Positions 34,718-46,764 of a DNA stretch of 64,000 nt are shown in pieces. Position 1 is the stretch's first letter. Each line of letters starts with the position of its first letter. The stretch comes from Platerodrilus igneus (taxonomy: Eukaryota; Arthropoda; Insecta; Coleoptera; Lycidae), in contig JARFIW010000941.1 in assembly GCA_036346225.1 (NCBI GenBank), positions 2,718,001 to 2,782,000 of the forward strand, read 5' to 3'. Below the pieces are notes generated by a model, which saw only the letters and a list, made by a program, of their open reading frames with translations, was not told the origin of the DNA and searched no databases. Both the position numbers and the translations under genes were made by a program.

Positions 34718-37145
34718 TTAACACCTTGAATGCGTATGTCGTATATAGGCGACACACGCATATATTCAGCAGTGCTGATGTCGTACATTGGCGACATTCG
34801 TATGTTTCAGTTTGTAGCTTCAGTATTATTCTAGCGTTGCTCGTGGCTGCTTGGATACTGTTTAGCGTTGTTAACACGCATTGTATTAAACGTAAATTAG
34901 GGTTCGTTTCTCGAAGAGACTTTTTTTAATCGTACAGTTTTAAATTAAACAAATGGCCGGCCGGCCGGCCCTTCTCGACCTAAAAGACGTAAAGTGTCTA
35001 TTAAAAATAAAAATAAGCTCACAGATGAAGAACTGGCATTGCTATTAAATATTTCAGATGAGGAAAGTGATTATCAGTTCAGTGGTAGCGATTGGGAGGA
35101 CGATGGATGGGGAGAATTAGACAATGAATCAGGTACTAATAATACCCGTGTTTTCTTCTAGAATTTAATGGTTTTAATAATTTTAGATAAACAAAGTGGC
35201 AGTGATGAAGAGAATACTAGCAGTAAAAGCACAGGTAGTAAGTACCTTATGAGTTATATTTGTCTTATTACATTTTTCTATTAGGTCAAGGACAATCACA
35301 ACATAATGAATTTGAGCCCGATAATGACGCAGTTTTAGATGCACCTAACAATGCAAACATAATTCCTATTGTTGTACCTAATTGGCAAACTGTTTCTGAA
35401 GGATTAGAAGACTGTGTGTTTTCAAAACAAAATGAACTGCTTGTGCCTATACCTGGAAACGAACCAATTGATTATTTTCTATTATTGCTGGACAAAAATA
35501 TTTTAGAATCAATAGTGGAAGAAACTAATGCATATGCTGAGCAGGTGTTTCTTGAAAAAGTAGAAACTGAAAGATCGCGAATTTCGCAATGGAAGCTTCT
35601 TACAGTTCCAGAACTTTTAAAATGTATAGCATTAGTTTTGCATACAGGGACAATAAAGATAAACAGATTGCGAGATTATTGGAAAAAAGATCGAATGTTT
35701 AATCTTACTTGCTTTTCAGAACATATGAGCAGGGATCGCTTTCTTCTGATTTTAAGATGTTTGCATTTTTCTAAAAATCCATCACCTTTGGATGTAACTC
35801 CAGAAGACCGTCTCTACAAGATACGGCCATTGATCGATTATTTTAATAAAAAAATGATGGAGGTTTATTACCCAGGTAAACAACTTTCTTTGGATGAATC
35901 CATGGTATTGTGGCGCGGACGCTTGGCTTTTCGGCAATATATCAAAAATAAAAAAACATAAGTATGGCATCAAGCTGTACATGTTGACAGAGCCAAATGG
36001 AATTGTTATAAAGTTTGTTGTCTACACAGGACAGTTAGATGATATGGGTGGCAAAGGCCATGCGGAAGAAGTTGTGTTACATTTGTTGCACGAAAAATTA
36101 AATAATGGGCATTCCATATTCATGGATAATTTTTATAATAGCTTTTTACTTGCAAAAAGTTTATTAGAAAAGGGTACCTACTGCACAGGTACCCTTAGAC
36201 TAGATAGAAAATACAATCCAAAAGAAATTATTCAGAAAAAACTTAAAGTTGTAGAAACAATATCCATGTATTCAAATGGAATTATAATCGGCAAATGGAA
36301 AGACAAGCGTGATTTTGTTTACATTACTACAAAATTTGAAAATACAATGATTGAAATCACCAATAAAAGGGGTCAGCAAAAATGTAAACCTCTACCAATA
36401 CTAGAGTACAATAAGAATATGAGTGGTATTGATCGTCATGATCAGATGATGGCATATTACCCATCTGACCATAAGACTGTACGATGGTATAAAAAGTTAA
36501 GTATCCATATTTTTCAATTAGCACTTCTAAATTCTTTCAATTTGTTCAATAAGTTTTCTGGAAGAAAATTAAATTTGTACGATTTTCGCATGCAACTTCT
36601 AAAAGCGCTGCTCCCACAAAAAAAATCTGTCAGCGTTCTAGTTAGCAAAAAAAACACCGAACACTTTCCAACCAAAATTACCGCAAAAAATAAAAAAGAC
36701 CGTATAATAAGAAAACGATGCAAACAGTGTCATTCGAAAAACATTAGAAAAGAAACAATTTACCATTGCGAAATCTGCCCAGATTTACCGGGTTTATGTA
36801 TTGATCAATGCTTTGTAATTTATCATAGGAACTTGCAAAAATAATACATTTTTGCAATTCTTATCATATTTTTTTGTATTACAACATTTCTGAATTCAGT
36901 GCATTTTTTTAAAATTGATATTACCAATTCGAAGTGTTTTGCTTTTTAGTTTGTTTTTATATTTTATGTTCTATTTTTTATCGATATATATTTATACATT
37001 TACTTATATTCTTTTTTATAAATCTTCTCACAAAATTAAAAAACTATTTTATCTGTAAGTTTTTAGTTGCTTGTAAAAAATAAATATCTTGTTTTGCTGT
37101 GACTATTTATGTCGCCAATGTACGACATCAGCATACGACAATTAA
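34718..37145 (+). mobile_element. piggyBac transposon, nearly intact
   Basis: TTAA at 34718-34721 and 37142-37145 is the invariant piggyBac target duplication. The element is about 2.42 kb. Near both ends the inverted motif GTCGTACATTGGCGACA occurs (left 34779-34795, right about 37109-37125), and the left end carries a second, diverged copy at about 34737. The transposase gene runs left to right with two short introns. It is younger than the host Harbinger. Confidence 0.9.
34953..36844 (+). pseudogene. piggyBac transposase, intron-containing, two frame breaks
   Basis: ATG at 34953 is followed by GGCC repeats; the body frame (RPKRRKVSIKNKNKLT, an acidic WEDDGWGE segment) is offset from this ATG, so an indel in the repeat is likely. 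Introns of about 56 nt (GT after GAATCAG at about 35131, AG at 35186) and about 50 nt (35236-35285) join in frame. Core: PGKQLSLDESMVLWRGRLAF (first aspartate), SIFMDNFYNSFLLAKSL (second), YNKNMSGIDRHDQMMAYY (third). A 1-nt frameshift in the A-run at about 35951-35958 separates the first motif from the rest. A C-terminal C-x2-C/C-x2-C cysteine cluster (CKQCHSKN, CEICPDLPGLC) ends it. Cut-and-paste at TTAA is the family activity. Confidence 0.9.
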
Positions 37146-37883
37146 AATCAGTGAGCAATGCTAATGTAGCCAATTGGTGCTAAGGAAGGGGGGGCACAAA
37201 ATAAATAATGAAAACCTTTTATAAGATGCTTAAAACCTTTCAGCAGTTCTTAATTTTCCGAAGTGATTCAAAAATCTATTCAGTTTTTGGGAGAGTATAT
37301 AATTTTTAAGACGCAGCGAACGTATTAAGGACAGTTTGAGTTTGGTTCCTAAAGTTTATGATTAAGTTGTTTTACTTGAACTTTTGTTCAAAACATTTAC
37401 CTGGATAATTTTGGAATTTCTCAATTATAGCTTCAAATTCCTCTTTTGATTTTGGCCATAGAATGTATTTGGATCGTAATTTAAAATTAATTATATACAG
37501 ACATGCATTAACAATTTTCATAACTGTAGAAGGTAATAAATTGAAGCGGTCAGCAATTGAATGAAGCGTGTCCTGATGTGAAATGTACCACAAAAATACC
37601 AACAAACATGTAGATTTCCACCACAATATTTTCTGCGTAATATATGAAATTCATCATTTTTAATCATCTTTTCGAGGAGATTGTAAAACGTTTGTTTCTT
37701 CATTCGAAATAATTGGAAGAACACTATTTCTTTATAGGAGTGCAGCCATATATTTTCAGGATGAATACTTAAGTGAGTCTCCTTAACCATATTAAGGAGA
37801 AACAATAACAGACACTTACTATTACTTCCACACATTTCCCTTATTTGAAATCTGCTAGAAATTTCCAGGTCATCAAAAAGCAC
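37146..37883 (-). pseudogene. Harbinger transposase, 5' part
   Basis: Minus strand from the ATG at 37883: FRMKKQTFYNLLEKM and IHPENIWLH are typical of the N-terminal helical region; after a 1-nt frameshift near 37620 the reading continues with KSTCLLVFLWYISHQDTLHS, ADRFNLLPSTVMKIV (helix-turn-helix) and FEAIIEKFQNYPG. A GTAAAT donor directly after NYPG suggests an intron. The expected next block with the first catalytic aspartate is missing between here and the 3' part, so an internal deletion accompanies the piggyBac insertion. Confidence 0.8.
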
Positions 37884-38137
37884 CTCCTTTAAATCGTTAA
37901 AATTAATTGTTGACGGCTATCCATTATTGATTGACTATTCGCAAAACGAACCTTAAAATACACAGTTAAGACTTAGGTTAGGTGGTGTTCAACTTGACAT
38001 TGACCATAAGCATAACCAACGTATTGTGGCGATTCAAACTACCAATTCAAATTTAATTGAAGTGGGGGGTAAATTTAGGAGACCAACAATGACCACACTG
38101 GTTAACTACGGTTGCGAATATTCAGTCGCGAAAAAAT

Positions 38138-41100
38138 GCTTATTGTTTCAATTAGAAAGCTGGAACATAGTTAAGAGCCATTCCACCTTCGATGTCCACA
38201 AATAATGTTTAGCTTCACTCATGATTTCTAAATATTGCTTAACCTCGAAAAATAGAAAATCGGTACACAATTTTTGAACGCAGACCCTTCGAACATTAGG
38301 AAATATGTAAATTAACTCAAGCATTCAACAGGGTGACGTAGGGATTTTCTAAAGAAAATGTTGATTCTGGAAATAGTCAAACAAACACACGCGACAACGA
38401 TACAAATACTCCATAAAAACCTTATTCAATTGCCTTGAAACTAATTTATGCGGGAAGGCAGTCTAACCCATAACTTAATCGAAGATGTTCTGAAACAACT
38501 TCTATAATTCTGCAATTTATCCTATATGGAACTAATACTGAGTGACAATCCAGAAAATTGGCACTTAATTTAATAGGACGTATTATTACTCAACCATCAA
38601 ATTAATGAAATTCTAACTAATTTCGGGGATATAATCTTGAAGTAATTTGACAAGTTTAACGGGATAAGTTTCAGATACGCACTTATACACAAAGAGTACA
38701 GAACGGAACGGAGGAGCTAGAGTTGCTGAAACATTGGCATTTCTTAGTTTCTTATAATCCAAGGGTGTTTCCAAATGCATAATTATGTAAATAGTTTTTG
38801 CATTATATATGGTAACCTTTTTTTATCATCGTCAAATGTTAAGGAAATTGTAGTTATTTAATTGTGCTAGCCTGTTTTGGCCATTTATGCTGTTATTAAT
38901 TTTAAGAGAAGGTGCCTTTTGTTTATTATAATTTATGCATCTTACATTAACATTTGTTTGACTTTACTAGTTAAGTTGGCATTTCCTCAACTTTATTAAA
39001 ATATTAGGTTATTGTAGTGGCTTTACTACGAATGTTAGAAAGATACTTCGGTCTCTTAAATTTCAACATTTTCGTTTTACTAAATACAACTTTTAGATAT
39101 CTTTTCAGGTGTTATTTAAATGGTGCACTTAATCAGCTTGTATCTTTATATGCAAATACATATTTTAAAGTTTAAGGAAGGCGTAAATACTACAATTTAA
39201 TTTCTATTTCCTATTTTATTATCTATTATTTGTTTACATTCAGAATTTTCTTTTATTTGCAAGCGGCCGTACATGAAGTTCTACAGCTGGTCTATCATAT
39301 GCAATATGTTTAAGTTGATTTCGTACAGAAAACAGCCAGTGGCGCTTCTCTCCGCCACATAGTCAGTTTTTACAATAGGTTTATTTATTTTATTAATTCT
39401 TGAAGATTGATTTTTTCATGGTACACGCTCGCTTCATTTTCATACTTACGTATTTACAATCGTAGATATTTGCTTTTCATGCTCAAATATTAATAACAAA
39501 GTTCTTCCGCCGCGGGATATTGTTTTCCAATGAACAAGATTTAATTTTGAATAACAGTTGTGCCTGTAGTTGGTTTCAGGTTTTCGCACTTTAATTTTCG
39601 ATCCTCAAAGAATAAAGGCGAAAGGTCCTGTCATGTCACTATGTATTATGAACATGAACAGTCATTTACCAGGTGTGTTGGAATTTAGTTGGTGGAGACA
39701 CAATTATAACAACTTGTGTAGTTAATTTTGCAATTTGGCATTTTGATGTAATTTGATGCAACTATCGATATTCCAACATCTATGTTAACTACAGGCTCAT
39801 TAATTTAGCAGCTTAAACAAACTAATTAGTAAGTATATAAAGATAGTTGCTTAGAAAAGATTAATTGTAAATATTGCAGTACTGATCAATAAGATTAAAT
39901 TATAATTCAGATTTTTGTGCAAGTTTAATTGATCGTTTAAAACAGAGCAAGCATTGAAAAACAGAAAAAGAAAGTCATGAACAAAATTTAAACCTGCAAC
40001 AATCTGATTGATATTCAAACGCTCTGACAAACTGAGCTAATGTTACCGGTAGTTTAATAGGTAAGATATTCAGAATAACTCGCGCATAGCACAATATTCT
40101 AACCTAACTTTGAATTGCCTTTGCTATTTTTGTTAATTGTATCTGACAGTGTCTAGTTTTAAAAGTGTTTTGTCAGATATAGGCAAGCAGATAATTCAAT
40201 TAGTCACTAAAACGAACTAATTATTAAATATTAGCCTCGAACAACAAACTATAATTTCGATTTTTATCCAAAGCCTAAATAATTACTTTATGTTGTAATA
40301 CTAGGGTACTTTTCCATTTTTTTAGTACATAATTATTTAATATATGACTAACTTTTGCTAATATAAAAAATTTTATTTTTAGTGATTGCCAAGACAAGTT
40401 GTTACGTTCATTTTACAACAGTAAATAAAAACCTACCCTTTTCTTACATTATTCATAGACATAGATTCTGCTCAAATCCTCCAATAACACCCGGTATATT
40501 AGACCTTTCTATAACAAACCCACCTTCTAATAATTTGCAACTTAAATCTATTTACTTGAAAACGAAAATTTTAGTCTATAATTTAAATAGTCGGTACCTT
40601 GTTTTCGGTATCCGCTGGCTTGCTACACATTAATATAGCGTACAATTAAATTCTAATAACGTTATGACCAAATAATTAATCATACTATTATTTGGTAAGC
40701 GTGTTTCGAGTTTCTAACCACATTTCATGACGCGAGGATTGAAGTTCGAATTCTTGTTATTTGAACGAATTTTTAGTTTATTATTTCTGAACACGACACT
40801 AATTACTCGTCGTTACATTTATTTTTCGTTATCCACGAAATGTGCGTGCACACACGGTGTGGTAAGTACTTGCCATTTTAAACAAAAATGTACTTTTCTT
40901 TGATACCGGATCTAATCTTAGCATGTACCTTTTGTAGCTTCCTCCTGGGGACATGATCGTCCGTTGCATTGACCCTGGACCGACGTGTCAGTTTTAAAGG
41001 TGGAGTACATCTGTACCAACTGACAGCTGATGATGAAATAGCGAATAACCGCTAAAACCACAAAACTAATTTTTCTATCGTATAAAGTGAGGCGGAACAT

Positions 41101-41567
41101 CATCCTTAGCTGATAACTGCACTACGACCGTCGACTACTTCACCAGCAATAGATTGGAGTTAGATTGGGTTTTTGTCTTGTCCTTTGTCAGTTTTTGGGG
41201 TATTACAAAATGATTTTACTTCTCTCCTTATCAATACATTATGGATTATAGCGATTAAGATTCACCCTGGCATATAGTTACCCGCTATTTGCTTATATGT
41301 TTCGTTTTAAAGAGAGTATACGATTTGGGTATAATGTTGTGATCTACCACAGCTGGACGAATGCATTCATACAGCAACAAATTATCTGTAATGCGAATCA
41401 ATATGTAAGTAACCCTTCATTTTTATATTTATTAAAAGTTAAACTCTTTTGGCAATAAAAATTTAATCCCTGTAAATACAACAGGACTGAAAGTAACCCA
41501 TCCTAGTTTTGTTTTAAATTACTTTACAGGGTACTTGGGAGGTAGTAATTATTTTTATTTCCATTTT
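38138..41567. other. 3.4 kb with no gene recognised
   Basis: AT-rich. No frame above 84 codons and no recognisable motif. The patch 40960-41110 is GC-richer and contains CTGATGATGAAATAGCG followed by an imperfect hairpin TAGCG...CGCTA, which may be the end of an old mobile element; not assigned. Confidence 0.55.
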
Positions 41568-41801
41568 TGGTACTACTGCTATTAATTATTTTTCATTTTC
41601 ATTTTTTTTGTACTACTGCTCATGTGTAACATAGTTTCTAATTAGAGGTTTCTTTTATGTTTTTTTTGTGAGTTATAAATGGGTGTGTTTATTTTTATTT
41701 TCATGTCTTTCCGTTATTTTGTATTGGTAAAACCGCCTACTCGCCAACTGAACCGGGCCATTTCTTTCTTTGTGCCGCCAGATGTGTCAATATACGTAGC
41801 A
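41568..41801 (+). repeat. LTR, left copy
   Basis: 234 bp, TG...CA ends. The first 70 bases contain two near copies of GGTACTACTGCT-type sequence. The 3' part is related to the minus-strand LTR fragment at about 4002-4090. Confidence 0.85.
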
Positions 41802-42247
41802 TAAATTTTGACGCCCTGGCGTGGGACTTTGATTTTGTTTTGGGTAACGTTGGCTCCGATTTTGGTTTTAGTGAACGTTTGTTTCGATTTTATTTCGCTT
41901 AATTTCTGGCCCGATTTGTTTTGTTATGGCATAATTTCCTACATTATCCGCTTTTCTGGACCTGATTCTGCTGATTCTTTTCTCTTTGCGTTCAAACTGT
42001 TATAGATTGGCTCATTTCAGATTATCCGAATTGTGTTTTCACTGATAATTCTAGTCCGTTAAAAACGCTGGCGCCCTGTTACCATTTCTAATTTCTAATT
42101 TGTTGTTTTGCTCTTATTCGTGTTCCCGAAGTTTATCCGTCGACTATAGCTTTAATTGTCCTGTATTCACAATAATTTTTTTCTTGAGCCTTTATTTAGT
42201 TACTTTCTTCCAATTTATTTTCTTTATTTGTATTCAAAATTATTGAT

Positions 42248-42988
42248 ATGGGAAAAAGACTGTATGATGGTATCTGCTATAGACAGCAGGAGTCATCAGA
42301 AAGCACTACTGACTATTTTAAGTGGATGACGACGCTGTTTCAGTGGTATGGATTTTCCAAGCAGGATAATAAATTGTCCTTTGCGCTTCGTAACCTCGCT
42401 CCATTCTATCGAGCCTATTTGCCTACCGTCCGCTTCTTACAAGAGTTAAAGGACGAATGTTTGAAATTAGAACCGGTAAAGATTCTGGGCGATAATTCGG
42501 TATCACCTAGTCAAAAACAACATACTGTTGCTGCCGAACCGGATCTTGCGTATAAGTCTGCTACAGTTGAGAGAAATACTTTTACTTCATATGACCTAGT
42601 TGTTACGGTTTCTCCTACGCCTACGGATAGATCAGATACTTCTCCCATACTTTCTACTGTTCTTCTTCCTAGTTCTGCTTCTACTCGTCAAGTCATATGC
42701 TTTAATTGCGACAAACCTGGTCATATTTCAACACGTCTTCAAGTACTCCATTGCCATGGTTGCGGATATAAGAAAGTTTCTCGCCGCAGCTGTCCACACT
42801 GTCATCCTACTACTAATAGGTCTTCGAATCATACTTCCAATTCTGTTCTCAGCTCTAGGAGTAAAACTTCTCCTACTGCTTACTCTACGTTCTCTTCTGT
42901 ACCTCATCCAGGTCATCCTGCTACTACTATCAAAACATACCCTTCTTCGGCCAATATAACTTCGAACAAAAATTTCTTTCGTCTCTAG
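42248..42988 (+). pseudogene. Gag-like protein with zinc-binding motifs
   Basis: 246 codons. The N-terminal part contains RQQESSESTTDYFKWMTTLF and LRNLAPFYRAYL, words typical of insect gypsy Gag. The C-terminal part has CFNCDKPGHIST, a C-x2-C-x4-H knuckle whose last cysteine is missing, and then a second cluster CHGCGYKKVSRRSCPHC. The tail (residues 190-246) is rich in serine and threonine. The start at 42248 is the first ATG after the leader but the real start may lie upstream. Gag would package RNA. Loss of the knuckle cysteine suggests decay. Confidence 0.75.
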
Positions 42989-43148
42989 TTCTACATTCTT
43001 TTTTTACACCTCCTTTTGCTCGCCCTACTACCATCACTTCGTACCCTTTTCAGCCTATTTAACCTTTGAACTATAATATTGATTTTTACGGCTATCACGC
43101 CCCTACTCACCGGACCTCTACTATCAAAAACCAAATTTTCTCTATCCT

Positions 43149-43662
43149 TTGCGATTCAAACTCTCACCGTATTCACTCTCACCGCAGGTTGTGTCTCGAC
43201 CACCATTGCAACCTATACTTCGAATTAGTGACTTGCAGCTAGCTTCTCAAGAGTTTGTTCTTGCTTTCTTAAATGATTATACCCAAGAAATTCCTGTCGT
43301 GTCTGCAAGCACCAAGGTCGCTGAAGAGAGGATAATTTCTAATTCAGTCATAGAGGATCCTGTTGAAGTCCATGAACCTGTATCGTTAATGTCTGTTACC
43401 GTTTTTGTCAAAATCTTACCAGTTCCTGCTCTATTAAATGATTCAACTCAAGAAATTTCTGTCGTGTCTGCAATCACAGCTGTAACTGAAGTGACGATAA
43501 CTTCTAATACGGGTAGAGAAGGTCCTGTTGCAGTTAGGGTACCCGTAGCTATAATGCCTGGTGCTGTTGTCGTTAATGTTTTACCTGATCCTGTTTCTCC
43601 ATCTATTATTGTCCAGGCATCAGTTCCTATAGTGGCTGAAGTTTTGTCTGGTCCTACTCCGT
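43149..43662 (+). pseudogene. Valine/proline-rich reading frame with a 55-codon tandem repeat
   Basis: Open frame between gag and the right LTR. Two units of exactly 165 bp (43269-43433 and 43434-43598) share a pattern beginning LND-TQEI-VVSA and continuing to a V-PVP-like end. The duplicated unit keeps the frame and shows many replacements, so the copies diverged. No similarity known to me; it could be a degenerate C-terminal Gag extension, a linker region or a captured sequence. The last codons in the frame read into the LTR. Function unknown. Confidence 0.5.
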
Positions 43663-43896
43663 TGGTACTACTGCTATTAATTATTTTTCATTTTCAGTTT
43701 TTGGTACTACTGCTCATGTGTAACATAGTTTGTTATTATAGTTTTTTTATATTTTTTTTTGTGAGTTATAAATGAATGTGTTTATTTTTATTTTCAGGTT
43801 TTTCCGTTATTTTGTATTGGTAAAACCCCGCCTACTCGCCAACAAAGCTCGGGCATTCCTTTCTTTGTGCTGCCAGCTACGTCAATGTACGTAGCA
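43663..43896 (+). repeat. LTR, right copy
   Basis: 234 bp, same length and ends as the left copy with scattered substitutions (roughly one in ten), so the pair is not young. Confidence 0.85.
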
Positions 43897-43904
43897 AAGT
43901 TCTT

Positions 43905-44515
43905 ACAATACCGAGTTATATTTCAAAAATTCAGGAAAGCGGATTTAAAAATAAATGTAAAAATCTAGTTTTGCCAGAAAGGAGTTTTGTTCTCTAAACA
44001 CTGTATAACAGATGCAGGGTTACAAATAGATCCGAATAAAGTAACGACCAATATAGACTTCCGTACACCACGCAATCAGAAACACTTATGCCGATTTTTA
44101 GGTATGGTCAACTACGACCGAATGTTTGTAGAAAGGTTTGCGAGCTTGACGGCTCTATTGTTAAAATTGTTGCAAAAGGGTTTTAGCTGGGTGTGAAAGG
44201 AAGAGCGGCAGGAAGCCCTAATATCGGTAAAAACGGTTTTCTTATTAGTGATTAGGTTAAAACACCCTTACCCTAATTGTGAATTTTTCATTCAGACAAA
44301 TGCGTCAAATAAAAGGATTAGTAGATTTTTGTTTGAAAAAATTTCGTACACAGAGGAGAAGGATGTAGTTGCATTTGCGAGTCAAACGTTATGAATGCCT
44401 GAGGTACGATATTGCGTAAGAGGGAAGAAGTATTGGCAGTATTGCACTGCCTACGAGTTTTAGTGCTTGACCGGGAGCCGTGTAACAGATATATTCTGCG
44501 GTACTAATTTTTGTA
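43905..44515 (+). pseudogene. Old gypsy pol: end of reverse transcriptase and RNase H
   Basis: Shifted frames read KNVKKSSFARKE-like INVKKSSFARKE, then GLQIDPNKVTTN, FLGMVNYDRMFVERFASLTA (RT thumb) and, past a stop at 44196, PYPNCEFFIQTNASN, VVAFASQTL and EEVLAVLHCLR of RNase H. The catalytic YADD-type part is not present upstream; the right LTR abuts it. Similarity fades at about 44500, where an unrelated 2.2-kb block begins. The pol resumes at about 46765. Many stops. Confidence 0.75.
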
Positions 44516-46764
44516 GCCACTTCTATTTGTTACAGCTCTGTGGTATCTGATGCTTTTTATTTCGCATAATCATATCAGAAGAAACAATTTCATAATAGAA
44601 CAGAACGTTATTATCATTTAATTAGCTTTAAATTTATCATAAGAAAACATTCAATAGTAACAAATACTTTGAAATTGTCTTAAGGACAAAACGCCTGTAA
44701 AAAGGATTACGTTATGAACAAGTCACTTGTGTTGCCTAATTCGTAGGCGGATTGCATCCACTTTAAAATTATTTAGTTAATATAGCGCTTGCGCAGAGTG
44801 TCACAAGGTGATGCTTGAAACAGATCACCGGTTCTTGTCGTGGAAGGTATAAAAGAAAACTCGGCCATTTTGCTAGAAGACAGCGTTAGCAAAGCGAGTA
44901 GATGAGAAGATGACGACACGTCTACGTGTCAACTGGTGCCTTCTAATTGCAATCTAGAGGAGGAGAAAGTTCACGCTCGTTTTGGAGGGGCCCGAGATGT
45001 AAAGTTTTCCCGGGCTCCGGCCAGGCGACCGGAACACTGTGTGTAGTGACAACGTGGATACTTGTCCTTGACGTTCATTAACAGTGAGATTAGAATTAGA
45101 AGGTAATTCTTATGCTAAAAAGGATCTTTAATTTTTTTAGCGCTTCGGTGAAATTATAATAGGAAGACACTTTTGTTGTGAAGGAATTTGAGACCGTTCG
45201 TAGAGCTTTTTTTTAGAAAAGCGTGATGAGAAGATATCAGTCGTTTATTGTGGGATTCCCGTCGGCGAGGTTTTATTAACCAGATAAGGCCCTAAGTTTG
45301 TGGATCGGAATTCTTTTAGAAGCAACAGTTGGTTTCCTTACGTATGCAAAGTCCGGGTATTTAAAACCTTTATTGACATAGGAGTCAATTCTTGGTAAGT
45401 GTTTGACTATGTTGTGTTAGTTATGGTACAAGCTTCTAGACTTGAAAATGCTTATGGGGTCCTTAATTTTGCATTTAGATTTTAACATAAAAGTCCGTAG
45501 AATTAATAATGTTTTAATAATCTTATATCGGATTCATTTCCTTATTTAATGTTAAAAATATAGGAAAAAGGGAAAAACTTGCTTTTTCTAAGTAATCTAA
45601 AGATGTTCCGTAGAACATGTGAGATATACATGTGGCTGTATAAAGAGGTTTGTAAAGTTCACTATCATTTATAAATGTCTAATTATAGTATGCTTGGTAA
45701 TTAATAGATTAACAGTGTCATTCCTGTACTATGTCTATATAAAATTTTCTTAATTTATGTAATTCACATACTATTTAAATTTATTGCAACAAATACTACA
45801 AGCGAGGCTTATTTGAAACAAATGTGAACCAATCTAACAGATCTGTCAATTGGGTGTATAAGAATTTTGTTCTTTTAAAAAATATTACCAAATGCTAAGA
45901 TCTCACTATGTAGAGAAAACATTTTCGAATCTTAAGGAGTCAATTTTATTTTTGAATATCATACCTGTAACTTAATTTAAAAGAAAAGTGGAATTACTTT
46001 AAATCACATATTTGTTTCAAAACTCTAAGTCTTTTTATTCTAGGAGTAGTTAAATTTAATAGGACCACAATCCAGAAAATAAATTTTGAGTAAGGAAATT
46101 AGAGGAATACTGAAGCAATATAAGGTTATAGGATTGACGTACCTGATTTATCTTTGATATCCATTTTTAGGTAAGACACCCTTAGAGTGGTAATTTCAAG
46201 ATGATTAGTTTATAAGTATTGTTGTACTCTTTTGTTGTAAGACACAAACTGTGTCTTGTAATTTAAATTTATTGTGTGACATTTTCTTTCAGGATCATAG
46301 CAGCAGCAGTTGAAGTAGATAGTTTCGAGAGGTTTCCAGAGACTTCGCCTTGCATAACTTGTATGTTATGAGTAATCATTAAAACTTGTAGGTTTCTGCA
46401 TCTTCTCATAGGATACTTCCGTTATTTATCGTCCAAATAGATGCGGTGGCGCTCAATCCGTCTTTCCCTTTCCATACCTATTCACAAATGAGTTTACGTT
46501 ATATTCACACCCATTCTCATTGCTCACCCTTAGGGTAATTCCCAGACTACGCCGCGAATATCGAGAAGTTCGTGGGTCTATTGAAAGTGATAGCTTCAAG
46601 AATAAATTTTTTCCAGATAATAAAATTAAATATCGCTTCATTGACACCCAACGTCAAAAATAGTCACATTGACATGCGATACTCGCCAAGCAATCGAAGA
46701 AACATTTCAGCTGAATGTGGTCACAACCCACAAATCGCTAACTTTCTTTATGTTGAGTAGGCGA
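44516..46764. other. Unexplained 2.2-kb block inside old gypsy pol
   Basis: No coding region recognised. It contains a TATA box with GC-rich transcribed-leader-like sequence (44848-45100), a possible donor AG|GTAATT at about 45100 and a possible acceptor TTTTCTTTCAG ending at about 46291. It may be a solo LTR, a non-autonomous element or a rearranged piece of host DNA. Boundaries are inferred only from where pol similarity stops and restarts. Confidence 0.5.
44848..44855 (+). promoter_or_regulatory. Candidate TATA box
   Basis: TATAAAAG, followed by a stretch of about 200 bases clearly richer in GC than its surroundings. The context is compatible with a core promoter, but no gene could be attached to it. 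Confidence 0.4.

Larger units (their letters stand above)
31784..38137. mobile_element. PIF/Harbinger transposon carrying an inserted piggyBac
   Basis: Ends are exact 20-bp inverted repeats: ATTTTTTCGCGACTGAATAT at 31784-31803 and its reverse complement at 38118-38137. Contents are a SANT/Myb-like gene on the plus strand and a broken Harbinger transposase on the minus strand, the two-gene set typical of this superfamily. I could not see a clean 3-bp target duplication (flanks ATG and GCT). A piggyBac sits inside the transposase gene. Without it the Harbinger is about 3.9 kb. The transposase has lost its middle, including the first catalytic aspartate region. Confidence 0.88.
41568..43896 (+). 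mobile_element. LTR element with gag only, Ty3/gypsy-like
   Basis: Two direct repeats of 234 bp, 41568-41801 and 43663-43896, each starting TGGTACTACTGC and ending TACGTAGCA, frame a 1.86-kb interior with a gag-like frame and a second frame with an internal repeat. A primer-site-like motif, TGACGCCCTGGCGTGGGAC, starts eight bases after the first LTR and resembles a mutated tRNA-Lys site. No reverse transcriptase lies between the LTRs, no clear polypurine tract precedes the second, and flanks (ATTTT, AAGTT) do not form a duplication. RT coding sequence begins directly after the second LTR, so a rearranged or chimeric locus is possible. Confidence 0.75.

Noticed and set aside
41027..41070. Possible hammerhead ribozyme (CTGATGA followed by a hairpin)
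   Set aside because: No proper stem separates CTGATGA from a GAAA box, and stems I and III cannot be drawn convincingly.
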